From: Methanobacteriota archaeon
GTDB lineage: Archaea > Thermoplasmatota > Poseidoniia > Poseidoniales > Thalassarchaeaceae
Direction of reading: 5' to 3'
NCBI GenBank assembly: GCA_002718995.2
Contig: PBGL02000017.1
Location: 1 to 35,489, forward strand
DNA: 35,489 nt
A program made the position numbers and the translations under genes. Within the stretch, counting starts at the first letter, position 1. The number at the start of each line of letters is the position of its first letter. The notes beneath the pieces were generated by a model. It was not told the origin of the DNA. It saw only the letters and a list, made by a program, of their open reading frames with translations, and made no database searches. Positions 23,902 through 33,794 of the stretch are shown here, piece by piece.

Positions 23902-23978
23902 GGGTCTGTAGCTTAGTCAGGTAGAGCACCCGGCTCTTAACCGGGCGGTCGCGGGTTCGAACCCCGTCAGACCCGCCA
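23902..23978 (+). tRNA. tRNA-Lys (anticodon CTT)
   Basis: The cloverleaf is complete. Acceptor GGGTCTG (23902-23908) pairs with CAGACCC (23968-23974). The D stem is GCTT with GAGC. The anticodon stem CCCGG/CCGGG encloses CTCTTAA with CTT at 23936-23938, and the T arm has a TTCGAAC loop. The discriminator is G and CCA is encoded at 23976-23978. No intron is seen. Confidence 0.97.
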
Positions 23979-24031
23979 TTGAATCGCCTAAGCGGCGCGG
24001 GAATCATTAACCAAACTTTGAGTAGGAGGGT

Positions 24032-25375
24032 ATGGGTGGACGAGACATGGCCAAGTCATACTGGATAGGGGACGTCCTCTCGGGGTCCCATGATGGTGCC
24101 GAAGTCGAGCTCAAGGGATGGGTCCACAGGTCAAGAGGGTCAAACAAGATCCGTTTTGTAGTTCTGAGGGACTCCACTGGAACCGTCCAATGCGTAATCA
24201 AGAGGGAGGGAGTTGGGGATTCTGTTTTCGAGGAGCTTGCCGGGGCTCTAATCGAATCAAGCGTCGTCCTAAGGGGCACCGTCACCGCGACCGATCGTGA
24301 GCATGGCCATGAGGTACAGATTTCAACGGGTGAGGTGATAGGCCCAGTTAGCCCGGATAGACCGTTCCCCATCACTGAGTCCGCTATGGCTGAGGCAGAT
24401 GGGGGGGAGACTGAATTCCTACTGGATAACAGGCACTTGTACCTAAGAACCGGAAGGATGACCACCATGCTGAAAATCAGGTCATCCGTCTTTGGTGCTG
24501 TCCATTCTTACTTCAGAGATCTCGACTTCATCGAGTATCAAGCGCCCAACTTCGTGGCAGGGGCGGTCGAGGGCGGCAGTACACTATTCGAGGTCCCTTA
24601 CTTTGGAAGAAAGGCATACCTTACGCAATCCTGGCAACTATACGCTGAGGCCGCCATGCCTTCTCTAGAGAGGCTCTACACTATCGCCCCCTCATTCAGA
24701 GCTGAGAAGAGTCGAACTAGGAGGCATTTGACTGAGTTTTGGCATGCAGAAATGGAAATTGCTTGGGGCGGTAATGAGGAAGTGATGAATCATGGGGAGG
24801 CCTTGGTTAGGAGCATCGCCGGAAACCTTCTCGAGGAGAGAGAGGCAGAACTCTCCGAGCTAGGTAGGGACACTGAACTAGTATCTCGCTATGCCGACAC
24901 TAGGTATCCTAGAATGAGGTATGACGAGGCAATTGAGACGTTACAAGGAATGGGCGTCCCTGTCGAGTGGGGTCAAGACCTAGACTACAGCAAGGAGAAG
25001 ATCCTGACGCAAGACTTTGAGGTGCCACACTTCCTAACTCACTATCCCCGAATTGCCAAGCCATTCTACCATAGGCCTGACCCCGAGGATCCCAAGTATG
25101 TCCTCTGCCACGATTTGCTCGCTCCAGAGGGGTATGGCGAGATTATCGGCGGCGGAGAGAGGACTTGGTCCGAGAAGGAGATACTTGAGAGGATAGACGA
25201 AGAGGGGACCCCCAGGGAGCCATATGAGTTCTATATCGATGTGCGCCGCTATGGGGGCGTCCCGCATGGGGGTTTCGGAATGGGAATAGACAGAGTTTGC
25301 TCATGGCTCTCTGGAGCCGACCATATCAGGGAGACAATCCCCTTTCCCCGAGACAGTAGGCGAGTTACTCCTTAG
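24032..25375 (+). CDS. asnS: Asparaginyl-tRNA synthetase
   Basis: A class IIb aminoacyl-tRNA synthetase of 447 aa. It has an N-terminal OB-fold anticodon-binding domain (VELKGWVHRSRGSNKIRFVV, about 24-43) and a C-terminal catalytic domain. Motif 2 is FRAEKSRTRRHLTEFWHAE and motif 3 is GFGMGIDRVCSWLSG near the end. The RTRRHLTEF form of motif 2 and DLLAPEGYGEIIGGGER fit AsnRS better than AspRS. Presence of AsnRS means Asn-tRNA is charged directly, not only through the Asp-tRNA amidotransferase route. An ATG at 24047 with GGTGG upstream is an alternative start five codons in. A TATA-like ATTAACC about 25 nt before 24032 supports a leaderless start there. Confidence 0.92.
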   Translation: MGGRDMAKSYWIGDVLSGSHDGAEVELKGWVHRSRGSNKIRFVVLRDSTGTVQCVIKREGVGDSVFEELAGALIESSVVLRGTVTATDREHGHEVQISTGEVIGPVSPDRPFPITESAMAEADGGETEFLLDNRHLYLRTGRMTTMLKIRSSVFGAVHSYFRDLDFIEYQAPNFVAGAVEGGSTLFEVPYFGRKAYLTQSWQLYAEAAMPSLERLYTIAPSFRAEKSRTRRHLTEFWHAEMEIAWGGNEEVMNHGEALVRSIAGNLLEEREAELSELGRDTELVSRYADTRYPRMRYDEAIETLQGMGVPVEWGQDLDYSKEKILTQDFEVPHFLTHYPRIAKPFYHRPDPEDPKYVLCHDLLAPEGYGEIIGGGERTWSEKEILERIDEEGTPREPYEFYIDVRRYGGVPHGGFGMGIDRVCSWLSGADHIRETIPFPRDSRRVTP

Positions 25376-25416
25376 CCAATCGAATCCCTCATACGCCATG
25401 CATACTTGGGAAGCAC

Positions 25417-26631
25417 ATGGCAGATGACTGGCGAACAATGGACATCGCCAATCCCACAGAGGAGCATGCGATGCTTCGTCAGATGGTCAGGGACTTTGTC
25501 CGAGATGAGGTTGAGCACCAAGCATTGGAACATGACAGGGACGAGCTATTCAACGCCTCTCTGTTTAGGAGACTAGGTGAGATGGGTCTCCTTGGAATCA
25601 CTGTCCCTGACGTGTTCGGAGGGGGTGGAATGGATGCTACTGCGGTCGCCATAATCAACGAGGAACTGTCGTATTCCGATCCAGCATTCTGTCTGGCTTA
25701 CCTCGCTCATGACCAACTAATGGTCAACAATCTAGCCCAGAACGGTAGCGAGGAGCAGAAGTCCAGGATTCTCCCCAGGGTATGTAGCGGCGAATGGATC
25801 GGGTGCATGGCTATGAGCGAGCCAGACTATGGAACAGATGTGCTGGGCATGCAAACAAGGGCGTCATTACGAGACGATGGCAACTGGGTCATCAATGGGA
25901 GGAAGATGTGGATCACAAACGGATCATTGGACGAGCAAGGAACTCCTGCGGATATAGTCTGGCTCTATGCTAGGACAGGAACCGATGACAAGGGCCGAGC
26001 CGAGATTTCTACCTTCTTGGTAGAGAGTGGCACTCAGGGATTCAGCGTAGGGCAGAAGATAACCGATAAGTTGGGAATGAGGGCCAGTAATACTGCAGAG
26101 CTGGTCTTCGAGGACTGCGTTGTCCCCCCTGAAAATCTAGTCGGCAGTCCTGGTGAGTCCATGATTCACATGATGAGGAATCTCGAGCTAGAGAGGCTCG
26201 GATTGGCAGCAATGGCACTTGGAATTTCTCGGAGATGCCTTTCTGCGATGAACGATTACGCATCCGAGAGGCAGGCCTTCGGTACGCAAATTAGGAACTT
26301 CGGTCAGATACAGAGGCACCTTGGGGAGTCATGGTCCGAATATCGAGCCATGAGGTCCTATGTCTATGATACAGCTCGTCAGATTGAACTGGAAGAGTCG
26401 GGCAACAGGCTGGACTCTGACGGCGTCAAGCTGTTTGGGACAACTGCCGCTAAGAACATCGCGGACAGAGCCATACAGGTGATGGGCGGATACGGGTATG
26501 TCGGAGAGTATGTTGTAGAGAGGCTTTGGAGGGATGCGAAGCTCCTAGAGATAGGTGGCGGGACTCTCGAGGGCCACCAGAAGAATATCGCCAGAGACCT
26601 ATCGTCCAATAGCGATGCAATAGAGGGTTGA
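25417..26631 (+). CDS. Acyl-CoA dehydrogenase (isovaleryl-CoA dehydrogenase-like active site)
   Basis: This FAD enzyme oxidises an acyl-CoA to the 2-enoyl-CoA. The usual ACAD blocks are seen: MAMSEPDYGTDV (FAD/substrate region, about 131-142), INGRKMWITNG, the ERQAFG segment (~287) and VMGGYGYVGEY with RLWRDAK near the C terminus. The common catalytic Glu (YEG-T) is replaced by EIGGGT. A Glu is instead present in LELERLGL (Glu259), the position used by isovaleryl-CoA dehydrogenase, so a branched- or short-chain substrate from leucine breakdown is plausible (inference). The length of 404 aa is normal. The stop codon abuts the CCA of the opposite-strand tRNA-Gln with no spacer. Confidence 0.93.
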   Translation: MADDWRTMDIANPTEEHAMLRQMVRDFVRDEVEHQALEHDRDELFNASLFRRLGEMGLLGITVPDVFGGGGMDATAVAIINEELSYSDPAFCLAYLAHDQLMVNNLAQNGSEEQKSRILPRVCSGEWIGCMAMSEPDYGTDVLGMQTRASLRDDGNWVINGRKMWITNGSLDEQGTPADIVWLYARTGTDDKGRAEISTFLVESGTQGFSVGQKITDKLGMRASNTAELVFEDCVVPPENLVGSPGESMIHMMRNLELERLGLAAMALGISRRCLSAMNDYASERQAFGTQIRNFGQIQRHLGESWSEYRAMRSYVYDTARQIELEESGNRLDSDGVKLFGTTAAKNIADRAIQVMGGYGYVGEYVVERLWRDAKLLEIGGGTLEGHQKNIARDLSSNSDAIEG

Positions 26632-26707
26632 TGGTAGTCCCGGGAGGGTTCGAACCTCCGTCACCGGGTCCAAAACCCGGTATGATGGACCTCTACACTA
26701 CGGGACT
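26632..26707 (-). tRNA. tRNA-Gln (anticodon TTG)
   Basis: On the minus strand, acceptor AGTCCCG (26707-26701) pairs with CGGGACT (26642-26636). The anticodon stem CCGGG/CCCGG encloses TTTTGGA, giving anticodon TTG. The T arm is GGAGG-TTCGAAC-CCTCC, and the discriminator is A with CCA encoded at 26634-26632. The D stem is weak (one mismatch and one G-U). The 3' end directly touches the stop codon of the acyl-CoA dehydrogenase gene. Confidence 0.95.
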
Positions 26708-26793
26708 ATGACCCCCGGACACGAATCTTTCGCTTTGGACTTGACGGGACATGGCGCCGGCACAATCAAAGAAGCGAGAATACACGATAAGCC

Positions 26794-29700
26794 ATGCGTC
26801 AGCGTATTGCATGCCTACTGATGCTAGTCATCTTACTCCACCCAGCATCAGCTGCCGTCATGGAATACGGTCCCATTCCTAGCAGTGAGAGTACTCAATC
26901 GGAGACTCCACAAGAGATGGAATATCCTTCCATATCAATCACAGATACCTGGATAGACTCAGGCATACAGGAAAGGGTCGTATTGGGTGATGAGGAAGTC
27001 AGGGTCACAGTCATCACGAAATCACTCCAGGCACTTTCAGATTGGCAACAAGAAAACAGCGCCCTGGAGAAACAATTGCCTCCAGGGCCAGGAGAGTCTC
27101 TTATTCATTTAGAGCCCATTGATGGAGTTGTAGACCACAGGACTTTCTGGGTAGACTCCGAACTGGTGCACAAGATCCCTGGAATTCCGGGTGTAATAGC
27201 CGTAATTGATGCCCAGAGGGCCCCCGAGCCCTATGACACAATCCCCTTCGAGAAACCACCCGGACTGTCTCCGGAGTCCGTTAGGACCGGGGAGATACAC
27301 GGTGCAAACGACGCATGGGAAAGGGGCTACACCGGGGATGGAATGGTAGTAGCGGTGGCAGATACCGGAGTCGACTTCGCTCACCCCGATCTGAATGGGA
27401 CCCAAGCAAGAGTGACCTACGACAAGTCCCCTTACGAGGGATGGCCACTGATGTTGGATCACAACAGCATGTACCACTGGATGGTATACGGTGAGGCATA
27501 CCCAGCACGCTCCACCTGGTATGCAGACACCTCTACGATTGATATTGACAACAATTCCGACGGCCTCCTCGAAGACTCTGGATACAATGTCACGGGGGTC
27601 AACGAATCCCTTTCCGGACTCTACCACCTGGGCCAACACCCAGATTCTTACCTACGTTCCAAGCAAGGTGGTGACGTACCCATACTTGTTGTCGACGACA
27701 GGATTTCGGGATTGTACGAGACTGTGTACGCCGACATCGACAGAGACGGGGACTTCGGAGACGAGGTCCCAATGAGGCCGGGAGAGGAGACAGCTGGCTT
27801 GGATACAGACGGAGACGGCCTGTGGGATGTCTCTGCAGGCCTTGTTTACTGGGTATCAGACGGCTCCCTCGGGGTTCCCTATGGGAGCACCTATGCGGCC
27901 AGACACGGATACTCGGACAGAGTGGCCGGGGCTGGAAACCTCACTCTTTTCATGTTCGAATCAGGCAGCCACGGAACCCTGTGCGCGAGTGCAATTGCCG
28001 CACAAGGGGTGGTCAGTGATGGCAAGGTGCTAGGGATGGCCCCCAATGCCACTATCACCTCAATTGGTAACCACTACTCGGGCGGCCACTCACTTGATGC
28101 ATGGAGATTCATAGCAGAGGGTTACGATGGCAACATAGACACCCCCGATCAGCCACACATAGGCTCATTCTCATTTGGGTACTCATCCGTCGATGACGCT
28201 GGAGCCGATGGGTACTCGCTTTATCTGGACTGGCTGACTAGGATTTACAACAACAACACCTCCTATGCAGTCGCTATCGGCAATGGGGGTCATGGTTTTG
28301 GAACGGCCAAGTCACCCGGGGCATCAAATGGAGTTTTCTCAGTAGGTGCCTTCAGCAGCAGGTCGAGCGACTCATGGGGGCAGAACGCCCCATGGTCCAA
28401 TAGGGGCCCGAACGTACTCGGAAGGATGGATCCCGATATCGTCTCTGTGGGCTGGTCGGCTACCGGCGACATACCTCTAAACCAGAGAAATGATGCTAAT
28501 TCTGCATGGGGCACTTGGGGCGGAACGAGTCTAGCAACCCCTATCGCAGCAGGTCTGATGGCATTAGTAGCGCAGGCTTGGCAGGAGAATCTTGGAGGCC
28601 ATCCGGGGTCTCAGGAGTTCAGGGACTTCGTACTATCCACCTCTGATGATAGAGGGTACGAACCGTTCGTTCAAGGCGGTGGCTGGTTCAACGCATCCAG
28701 AGCGATATCCACCCTAGAGGGTGATAATGGGACATGGTGGGCCAGTCCAGCACAGTGGAACAGCGGTACTTTCCAAGGTGAGCACAGAGAGGCAAATTTG
28801 AATCTGATGAGGCCCGGAGATAGCCAACTGGTGGAAATTGAATTTACCAACTACGCAGATTCAGACGTCCACCTGAGGTATACTCCAATCAGATTCTCCC
28901 CTCTTGCGCATGATGTTGTAGTTTGGAACAGTACTGGCAATGGAAGCGACGAGGGAGATGAGAACGGATCATGGGACGGCCATCAGGGAGATAGGCCCGA
29001 TCTCCTGATCCCGCTACATATTGAATCGGACCCGAACCTCCACCTCCCGCATGGCACGAGGCAATTACGTGCCAGGGCAACCATCGACTACTCCAATTTC
29101 GATGGGAATCAAGACAGGAGCTCGGAGGAGCGAGTTTTCCTTCAGATTTACAGATGGACAGACGAAGACGGAGATGGGACATATGTCGAAGATTTTGACA
29201 ACGACTCAACAGTGGACTCAGATGACTGGACTGAATCCGATGAGCTGGAAGAGGTGACCAACTGGTGGTCCAATGGCCCAAATGCAGAGGTACGTGTTGG
29301 CAACCCCTTCGAAGACTCCAGAGACGGGCTACTGCTCGGAGTTTGGAACTACAATGGGCAACTCTCGGACGAGGAAGTAAGGATAGAGATCGACTGGACC
29401 TCCTTCGGGAGCGAGGAAGAGGATTGGATTTCCATCCCATCGACTAGAAATGTCCCCTCGAACAGTACAAGCGTTGTCCCAATGACAATCACAGTGCCCT
29501 TGGATGCCGATTCTGGACTGCATCAGCATGGGGTACTCGTAGAGACGCATTTCGTGAATCAGACCACAGGGCAGATATATCCCTCGCACCGCAACTGGAC
29601 GCTCCCAATTGTGACCAACGTTCCATGGGTAGGGCCCTTCACACTCGAGGCAGCCCCCTTGGATGGGAATGTTTCCAACCAGACACTCTATACCGAAGAG

Positions 29701-32700
29701 TGGATTTCAGGTGCTACGCGATGGAACTGGAGATCTGAGAGCGGCGATTGGAGGTTCCTCTCGGTCGAATGGCCTCCGGAGTGGGATACGGGGGGGACTG
29801 CAGTATTGGATGTCGACTGGGAAGACAACCAGTATACAGACGTAGACGTACTTTGGATGTCCGAGATGGCACATGGATATGCGGAGGAAGATTCGGGCCC
29901 CTATGGCAACTCCACCTTCTTCATAGACGAGAGATCCACAAATAACCACGTCTCATCGGGGTCTCACAACTGGGGGACATTCACAGGAACATCACGTGAA
30001 GTTTTCGCCGTACCTGTTTCCCCCGGAGTGCACCAGATGGCGCTCCATACAGCACTTCATGGTGTGAATTCAAACGATAACGCCCTAAACATCTCCGTTG
30101 GATACATTGCTGCTGAGGAGTCAGGCTTCGAGAGGGTAGTGACCGATTGGTCAGAGGGCAGCGGTGTCGACGCCGTTCATGTAGTCTCAACGATCCCACT
30201 TCCTGTATCAAATATCTCCGCATACGGATGGTCTCAGCCAATATACATGGCGAATGAGACGGCCTCACAGGATGTTTCTTCGAACAAAATGACCGCTTCA
30301 TGGTGGCACAACCTCACAGTCCAGAACGCCTCCGAGATATCCATAGAGATGAATGCGCATGGAGATGCCGATCTTGACCTATTCCTGTTCAGAGACTCCA
30401 ATGAAGACGGGGAGTTCTCTTCGGGCGAAGAGGTGAGCCGCTCGTGGTCTGCATCCTCGTCTGAATCCATCGATATCATAAATCCGGAAGACGGGCAATA
30501 CGCTGTAGCAGTTCACGGATACTCCGTTCCCAGCGGCACCGTCCAGTTCTGGATTGATGTCGACGTGGTTGGAGGTGACGATCTAAGGATAACTGATCAG
30601 ATGGGCCTGAGCGACTCTGAGATAGCCTCCATTTGGCCGACTGGCTCTGAGACCCTCGCAGGCGAGATCCCCCACTCGGCCATTCAGGTGAATCTGGAAT
30701 TCGACAGGCCAGAATCAGCAGGCACTTGGTCTGGATTCATAGATATCGAACTCGAGGGGGGAATCAGCCTAAGACTCCCGTATGCCTACGAATTAGTCGA
30801 ATTGGAGCCAGAGGTGTCATTTTCAGTCCCCATCAACATGACCCAGACAAATGAGACAGTCCCAATAGAGATCCACGCCTTGGACACCGGCATTGGGTTC
30901 AGGCTTGACGATCTAAATTGGTACGGAGTGAATAACGACACATCCATCCCCCCCGCCGATCTCGTCGAAGCAATAGAGACTACAGGCGCTCACCACAATC
31001 TTACAATGCTATGGAACAGTGGCAATCACTTCGCCATCCCCGAGAATGTCACATTCAGGGAGGTTTGGATTAATTCGACTCTGCCCGAGATCGAGCAATG
31101 GCACGATTATGCAGTCAATCTTACGGACATATCTGGATTTTCCGATGAAGCATTCCTATCTGTGGCCTTCGACGAAACTGCACCAAATCTCGCAGTCAGC
31201 CACATCCCATGGATAACAAGCAATGAGATTCTGACTTATCAGATCCAGACTGAGCCAGGGGCCTCAGCGTATCACTCAGGAGGGCCGATAGTGATAGACG
31301 AGTCGGGCAATGCAGAGGTGTCCTTCCAACTTTCACAGGCCGAGGTTGGCTACGATCCCTCAACAGGCAACCCGTACTACTACATAGGTGGTTCAAGCAT
31401 CTTCGACATCACCGTCAGCGATGCAGCCGGCAATGCCGTGTCGAGATATTACGAGGTAATTTTCGATCCGGAATTGCCATCTAACCCATCCTTACACTCG
31501 CTGGTCGATCAAGACGGACGCGTGTATTCCCCCTCTGAAATTACCACGCCGGTAAATCTGACTCATGGAACCCTCACGATGTCCGTTCCATCCGATGTCA
31601 GATCTTGGTGCATGACAGTCCTATCGGATGTCTCGGAACACAGTGCCCAAGACTGCGGCGAGGTTCAGATGATACCCGACGTATACAACCCATCAACGGG
31701 ACATCCAGATCCACCTAGTCAGGGAGGCTCACAGGACTACTCCCCGACATCATACTCATTCAGTACCGAAGGCCTGCCGGATGGCAGCTACACGATCATC
31801 TTGGAGCTCTATGACTGGGCAAACAACACCGCTCTAGAAAGCTGGCCAATGTCTATCGACAACACCGTCCCAGTTGTGGAATGGACTCTGAGCCCATCCG
31901 ACAGTAATACATCCTTCTTCGATCACAGGCAGGGCCTCTCTTGGTCCTCAAGTGAATATGTCCACCTCACCTTCACGATTGACGGACTGCTGATTAGCGA
32001 GAGGAACTCTACTACTGGGGGGGCGATTTTCGATTTGCACAGGACTGGTATCCACGAGGTATGCATCATCGCTGTTGACGGAACCGAGCCACATGATAAC
32101 GACAATAGGTTCGTCGATTGCAGGGATATGACGCTAGACGACTCAATTTACGACTCGGTAGTGATAGCGAACTGGAATGGCGGACTGGTTTCATCAGACT
32201 CCGTCCAGGCAACGATTCAGAGGGGCCCAGATCAGGAGATATGGTGGAACCTCGCTGGCTCCAGCGAGATGAACCTAATCGCCCCAGGAATGGATGTCGT
32301 CACTATCGATTTCGAACTTATCGAGGGCGATAACCAGTTCAAGGTCAGTATCGAGTCACTCCATGAGGTCGACTCGTACTCATTGTCCGTAGTCAGGGAC
32401 ACAACGGCCCCTGATCTCACTATGTTGGAGGTAACCAACAGGACATCAAACCTAGAGACGGAAAGAGTGGTTTCTGGCACGTGCGAGAGGGGCTCTAATG
32501 TCATGATATGGAGTGATGTCGATAGCCATCAGTTCGTTTGCCCCGTATCCGAGGAGTTCAACGTAATGATAGAGGTCCTGAACTCAGCCGGAGAGCACCA
32601 AATCTCCGCTCTTTCCACGGACAGTGCGAACAATGAGATGAGGATGTCGATAACCGTACTGAATCAAGTCTGGTCGGACTGGGCGATAGGGGACGCCCGG

Positions 32701-32898
32701 GCGGGAGGGCCAATGATGTGGTGGTTCTCCCTTGGATTCGTCGGATTGCTAGCTGCTGTGCTGATTCCATCCGTGACTCTGGCCAGGAGGAGGTCACGTA
32801 GCAGGAGGATGCTCAAACACGGCCCTGACCTCGATGAGATAATGGCTGAGATAGAGGCAGCAGCGGATCACCAGATAGCCCAAATGGAAGAAGAATAA
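26794..32898 (+). CDS. Giant secreted subtilisin-family (S8) serine protease, membrane-anchored
   Basis: The 2034-aa protein has a signal peptide (about 4-20, RIACLLMLVILLHPASA) and a ~165-residue N-terminal region likely acting as propeptide. The S8 catalytic domain follows, with Asp190 (VAVADTGVD), His393 (SGSHGTLCA) and Ser579 (GTSLATP). An insertion between Asp and His makes the spacing about 200 residues; it contains Asp-rich DIDRDGDFGD and DTDGDGLWD segments that may bind calcium. Beyond ~640 lie many beta-sandwich segments, including a PPC-like domain near 1180-1260 (DADLDLFLFRDSNEDG). A single transmembrane helix at ~1972-1993 and a basic-then-acidic cytoplasmic tail end the protein. 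It probably digests external proteins for uptake or matures surface proteins. Its GC-rich coding style matches the following genes. Confidence 0.93.
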   Translation: MRQRIACLLMLVILLHPASAAVMEYGPIPSSESTQSETPQEMEYPSISITDTWIDSGIQERVVLGDEEVRVTVITKSLQALSDWQQENSALEKQLPPGPGESLIHLEPIDGVVDHRTFWVDSELVHKIPGIPGVIAVIDAQRAPEPYDTIPFEKPPGLSPESVRTGEIHGANDAWERGYTGDGMVVAVADTGVDFAHPDLNGTQARVTYDKSPYEGWPLMLDHNSMYHWMVYGEAYPARSTWYADTSTIDIDNNSDGLLEDSGYNVTGVNESLSGLYHLGQHPDSYLRSKQGGDVPILVVDDRISGLYETVYADIDRDGDFGDEVPMRPGEETAGLDTDGDGLWDVSAGLVYWVSDGSLGVPYGSTYAARHGYSDRVAGAGNLTLFMFESGSHGTLCASAIAAQGVVSDGKVLGMAPNATITSIGNHYSGGHSLDAWRFIAEGYDGNIDTPDQPHIGSFSFGYSSVDDAGADGYSLYLDWLTRIYNNNTSYAVAIGNGGHGFGTAKSPGASNGVFSVGAFSSRSSDSWGQNAPWSNRGPNVLGRMDPDIVSVGWSATGDIPLNQRNDANSAWGTWGGTSLATPIAAGLMALVAQAWQENLGGHPGSQEFRDFVLSTSDDRGYEPFVQGGGWFNASRAISTLEGDNGTWWASPAQWNSGTFQGEHREANLNLMRPGDSQLVEIEFTNYADSDVHLRYTPIRFSPLAHDVVVWNSTGNGSDEGDENGSWDGHQGDRPDLLIPLHIESDPNLHLPHGTRQLRARATIDYSNFDGNQDRSSEERVFLQIYRWTDEDGDGTYVEDFDNDSTVDSDDWTESDELEEVTNWWSNGPNAEVRVGNPFEDSRDGLLLGVWNYNGQLSDEEVRIEIDWTSFGSEEEDWISIPSTRNVPSNSTSVVPMTITVPLDADSGLHQHGVLVETHFVNQTTGQIYPSHRNWTLPIVTNVPWVGPFTLEAAPLDGNVSNQTLYTEEWISGATRWNWRSESGDWRFLSVEWPPEWDTGGTAVLDVDWEDNQYTDVDVLWMSEMAHGYAEEDSGPYGNSTFFIDERSTNNHVSSGSHNWGTFTGTSREVFAVPVSPGVHQMALHTALHGVNSNDNALNISVGYIAAEESGFERVVTDWSEGSGVDAVHVVSTIPLPVSNISAYGWSQPIYMANETASQDVSSNKMTASWWHNLTVQNASEISIEMNAHGDADLDLFLFRDSNEDGEFSSGEEVSRSWSASSSESIDIINPEDGQYAVAVHGYSVPSGTVQFWIDVDVVGGDDLRITDQMGLSDSEIASIWPTGSETLAGEIPHSAIQVNLEFDRPESAGTWSGFIDIELEGGISLRLPYAYELVELEPEVSFSVPINMTQTNETVPIEIHALDTGIGFRLDDLNWYGVNNDTSIPPADLVEAIETTGAHHNLTMLWNSGNHFAIPENVTFREVWINSTLPEIEQWHDYAVNLTDISGFSDEAFLSVAFDETAPNLAVSHIPWITSNEILTYQIQTEPGASAYHSGGPIVIDESGNAEVSFQLSQAEVGYDPSTGNPYYYIGGSSIFDITVSDAAGNAVSRYYEVIFDPELPSNPSLHSLVDQDGRVYSPSEITTPVNLTHGTLTMSVPSDVRSWCMTVLSDVSEHSAQDCGEVQMIPDVYNPSTGHPDPPSQGGSQDYSPTSYSFSTEGLPDGSYTIILELYDWANNTALESWPMSIDNTVPVVEWTLSPSDSNTSFFDHRQGLSWSSSEYVHLTFTIDGLLISERNSTTGGAIFDLHRTGIHEVCIIAVDGTEPHDNDNRFVDCRDMTLDDSIYDSVVIANWNGGLVSSDSVQATIQRGPDQEIWWNLAGSSEMNLIAPGMDVVTIDFELIEGDNQFKVSIESLHEVDSYSLSVVRDTTAPDLTMLEVTNRTSNLETERVVSGTCERGSNVMIWSDVDSHQFVCPVSEEFNVMIEVLNSAGEHQISALSTDSANNEMRMSITVLNQVWSDWAIGDARAGGPMMWWFSLGFVGLLAAVLIPSVTLARRRSRSRRMLKHGPDLDEIMAEIEAAADHQIAQMEEE

Positions 32899-32945
32899 TA
32901 CTCTCACTGGGCAATGCTAATTTCCATCTAGCCCCCGCCACGTGC

Positions 32946-33794
32946 ATGGAGATAACGAAGATAGCAGTTCTGGGCGCTGGCCAGATGGGTGCGGGAATAG
33001 CTCAGGTCTCTGCATGCGCTGGCTATGAAGTAGTCATGATAGACGTCAGCCAGGAGTTCGTAGACAGGGGCATGGGGACCATATCCTCATCACTTGGCAA
33101 ACTCGTCTCCAAGGGAAGGATGACCGAGGAAGAGTCCTCGAGGGCAATGTCCTTGATTTCTTCATCCACAGACAGGGCCTCGGCATCCGATGCCGACTTG
33201 GTAGTCGAAGCCATACCCGAAATCCCCGATCTAAAGTTCTCAACCTTCTCGGAGCTCGACTCCATCTGCAAGCAGAACGCCATACTGGCCAGCAACACAT
33301 CGAGTATCTCGATAAACGAGATAGCCAGTCACACAAGCAGGCCAGACAGGGTTATTGGAATGCATTTCATGAACCCCGTGCCCATAATGAAACTCATCGA
33401 GATCATCAACGGGAGTGAGACAGACCCCGAAGTTACTGCCGCAGTTCTGGAAGCATCGGAGAGGATGGGCAAGACCCCACTCGAGTGCAATGATTCGCCA
33501 GGCTTCGTCAGCAACAGGATCCTCTGCCCTATGATCAACGAAGCAATACTGACCCTCCAGGAGGGGGTCGCTAAGCCCGAAGCGATTGACGGGATAATGA
33601 AATTGGGGATGAACCACCCCATCGGCCCGCTGGCTCTGGCCGATCTCATAGGGCTCGACACCGTTCTCCACATCATGGGGGTCCTGCATGACGGCCTAGG
33701 GGATCAGAAGTACGCTCCAGCACCACTCCTCGTCGAAATGGTCGAATCGGGGCGCCTCGGCCGTAAATCAGGCAGCGGTTTCTACGAATACTAG
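32946..33794 (+). CDS. 3-hydroxyacyl-CoA dehydrogenase
   Basis: This NAD enzyme oxidises L-3-hydroxyacyl-CoA to 3-ketoacyl-CoA in beta-oxidation or runs the reverse reaction, as in 3-hydroxybutyryl-CoA dehydrogenase. The Rossmann motif GAGQMGAG is at 10-17. VVEAIPE (86-92) and SNTSS (116-120) follow, then the catalytic pair His140 (GMHFMNPVP) and Glu152, and Asn198 in MINEA. A C-terminal helical domain has NHPIGPLALADLIGLD. At 282 aa it is a single-domain enzyme, not a fused hydratase. It functionally complements the acyl-CoA dehydrogenase at 25417, from which it is separated by the protease gene. The stop codon lies in a small hairpin with a following T tract, a possible terminator. Confidence 0.95.
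   Translation: MEITKIAVLGAGQMGAGIAQVSACAGYEVVMIDVSQEFVDRGMGTISSSLGKLVSKGRMTEEESSRAMSLISSSTDRASASDADLVVEAIPEIPDLKFSTFSELDSICKQNAILASNTSSISINEIASHTSRPDRVIGMHFMNPVPIMKLIEIINGSETDPEVTAAVLEASERMGKTPLECNDSPGFVSNRILCPMINEAILTLQEGVAKPEAIDGIMKLGMNHPIGPLALADLIGLDTVLHIMGVLHDGLGDQKYAPAPLLVEMVESGRLGRKSGSGFYEY

Noticed and set aside
24032-25375. Aspartyl-tRNA synthetase as the identity of the class IIb enzyme
   Set aside because: Motif 2 (RTRRHLTEF) and the GYGEIIGGGER block fit AsnRS better. A phylogeny including both enzymes would settle it.
28889-29440. 183-aa minus-strand frame inside the subtilase gene
   Set aside because: A shadow of a high-GC coding region, with Arg/Ser/His-rich low-complexity translation.
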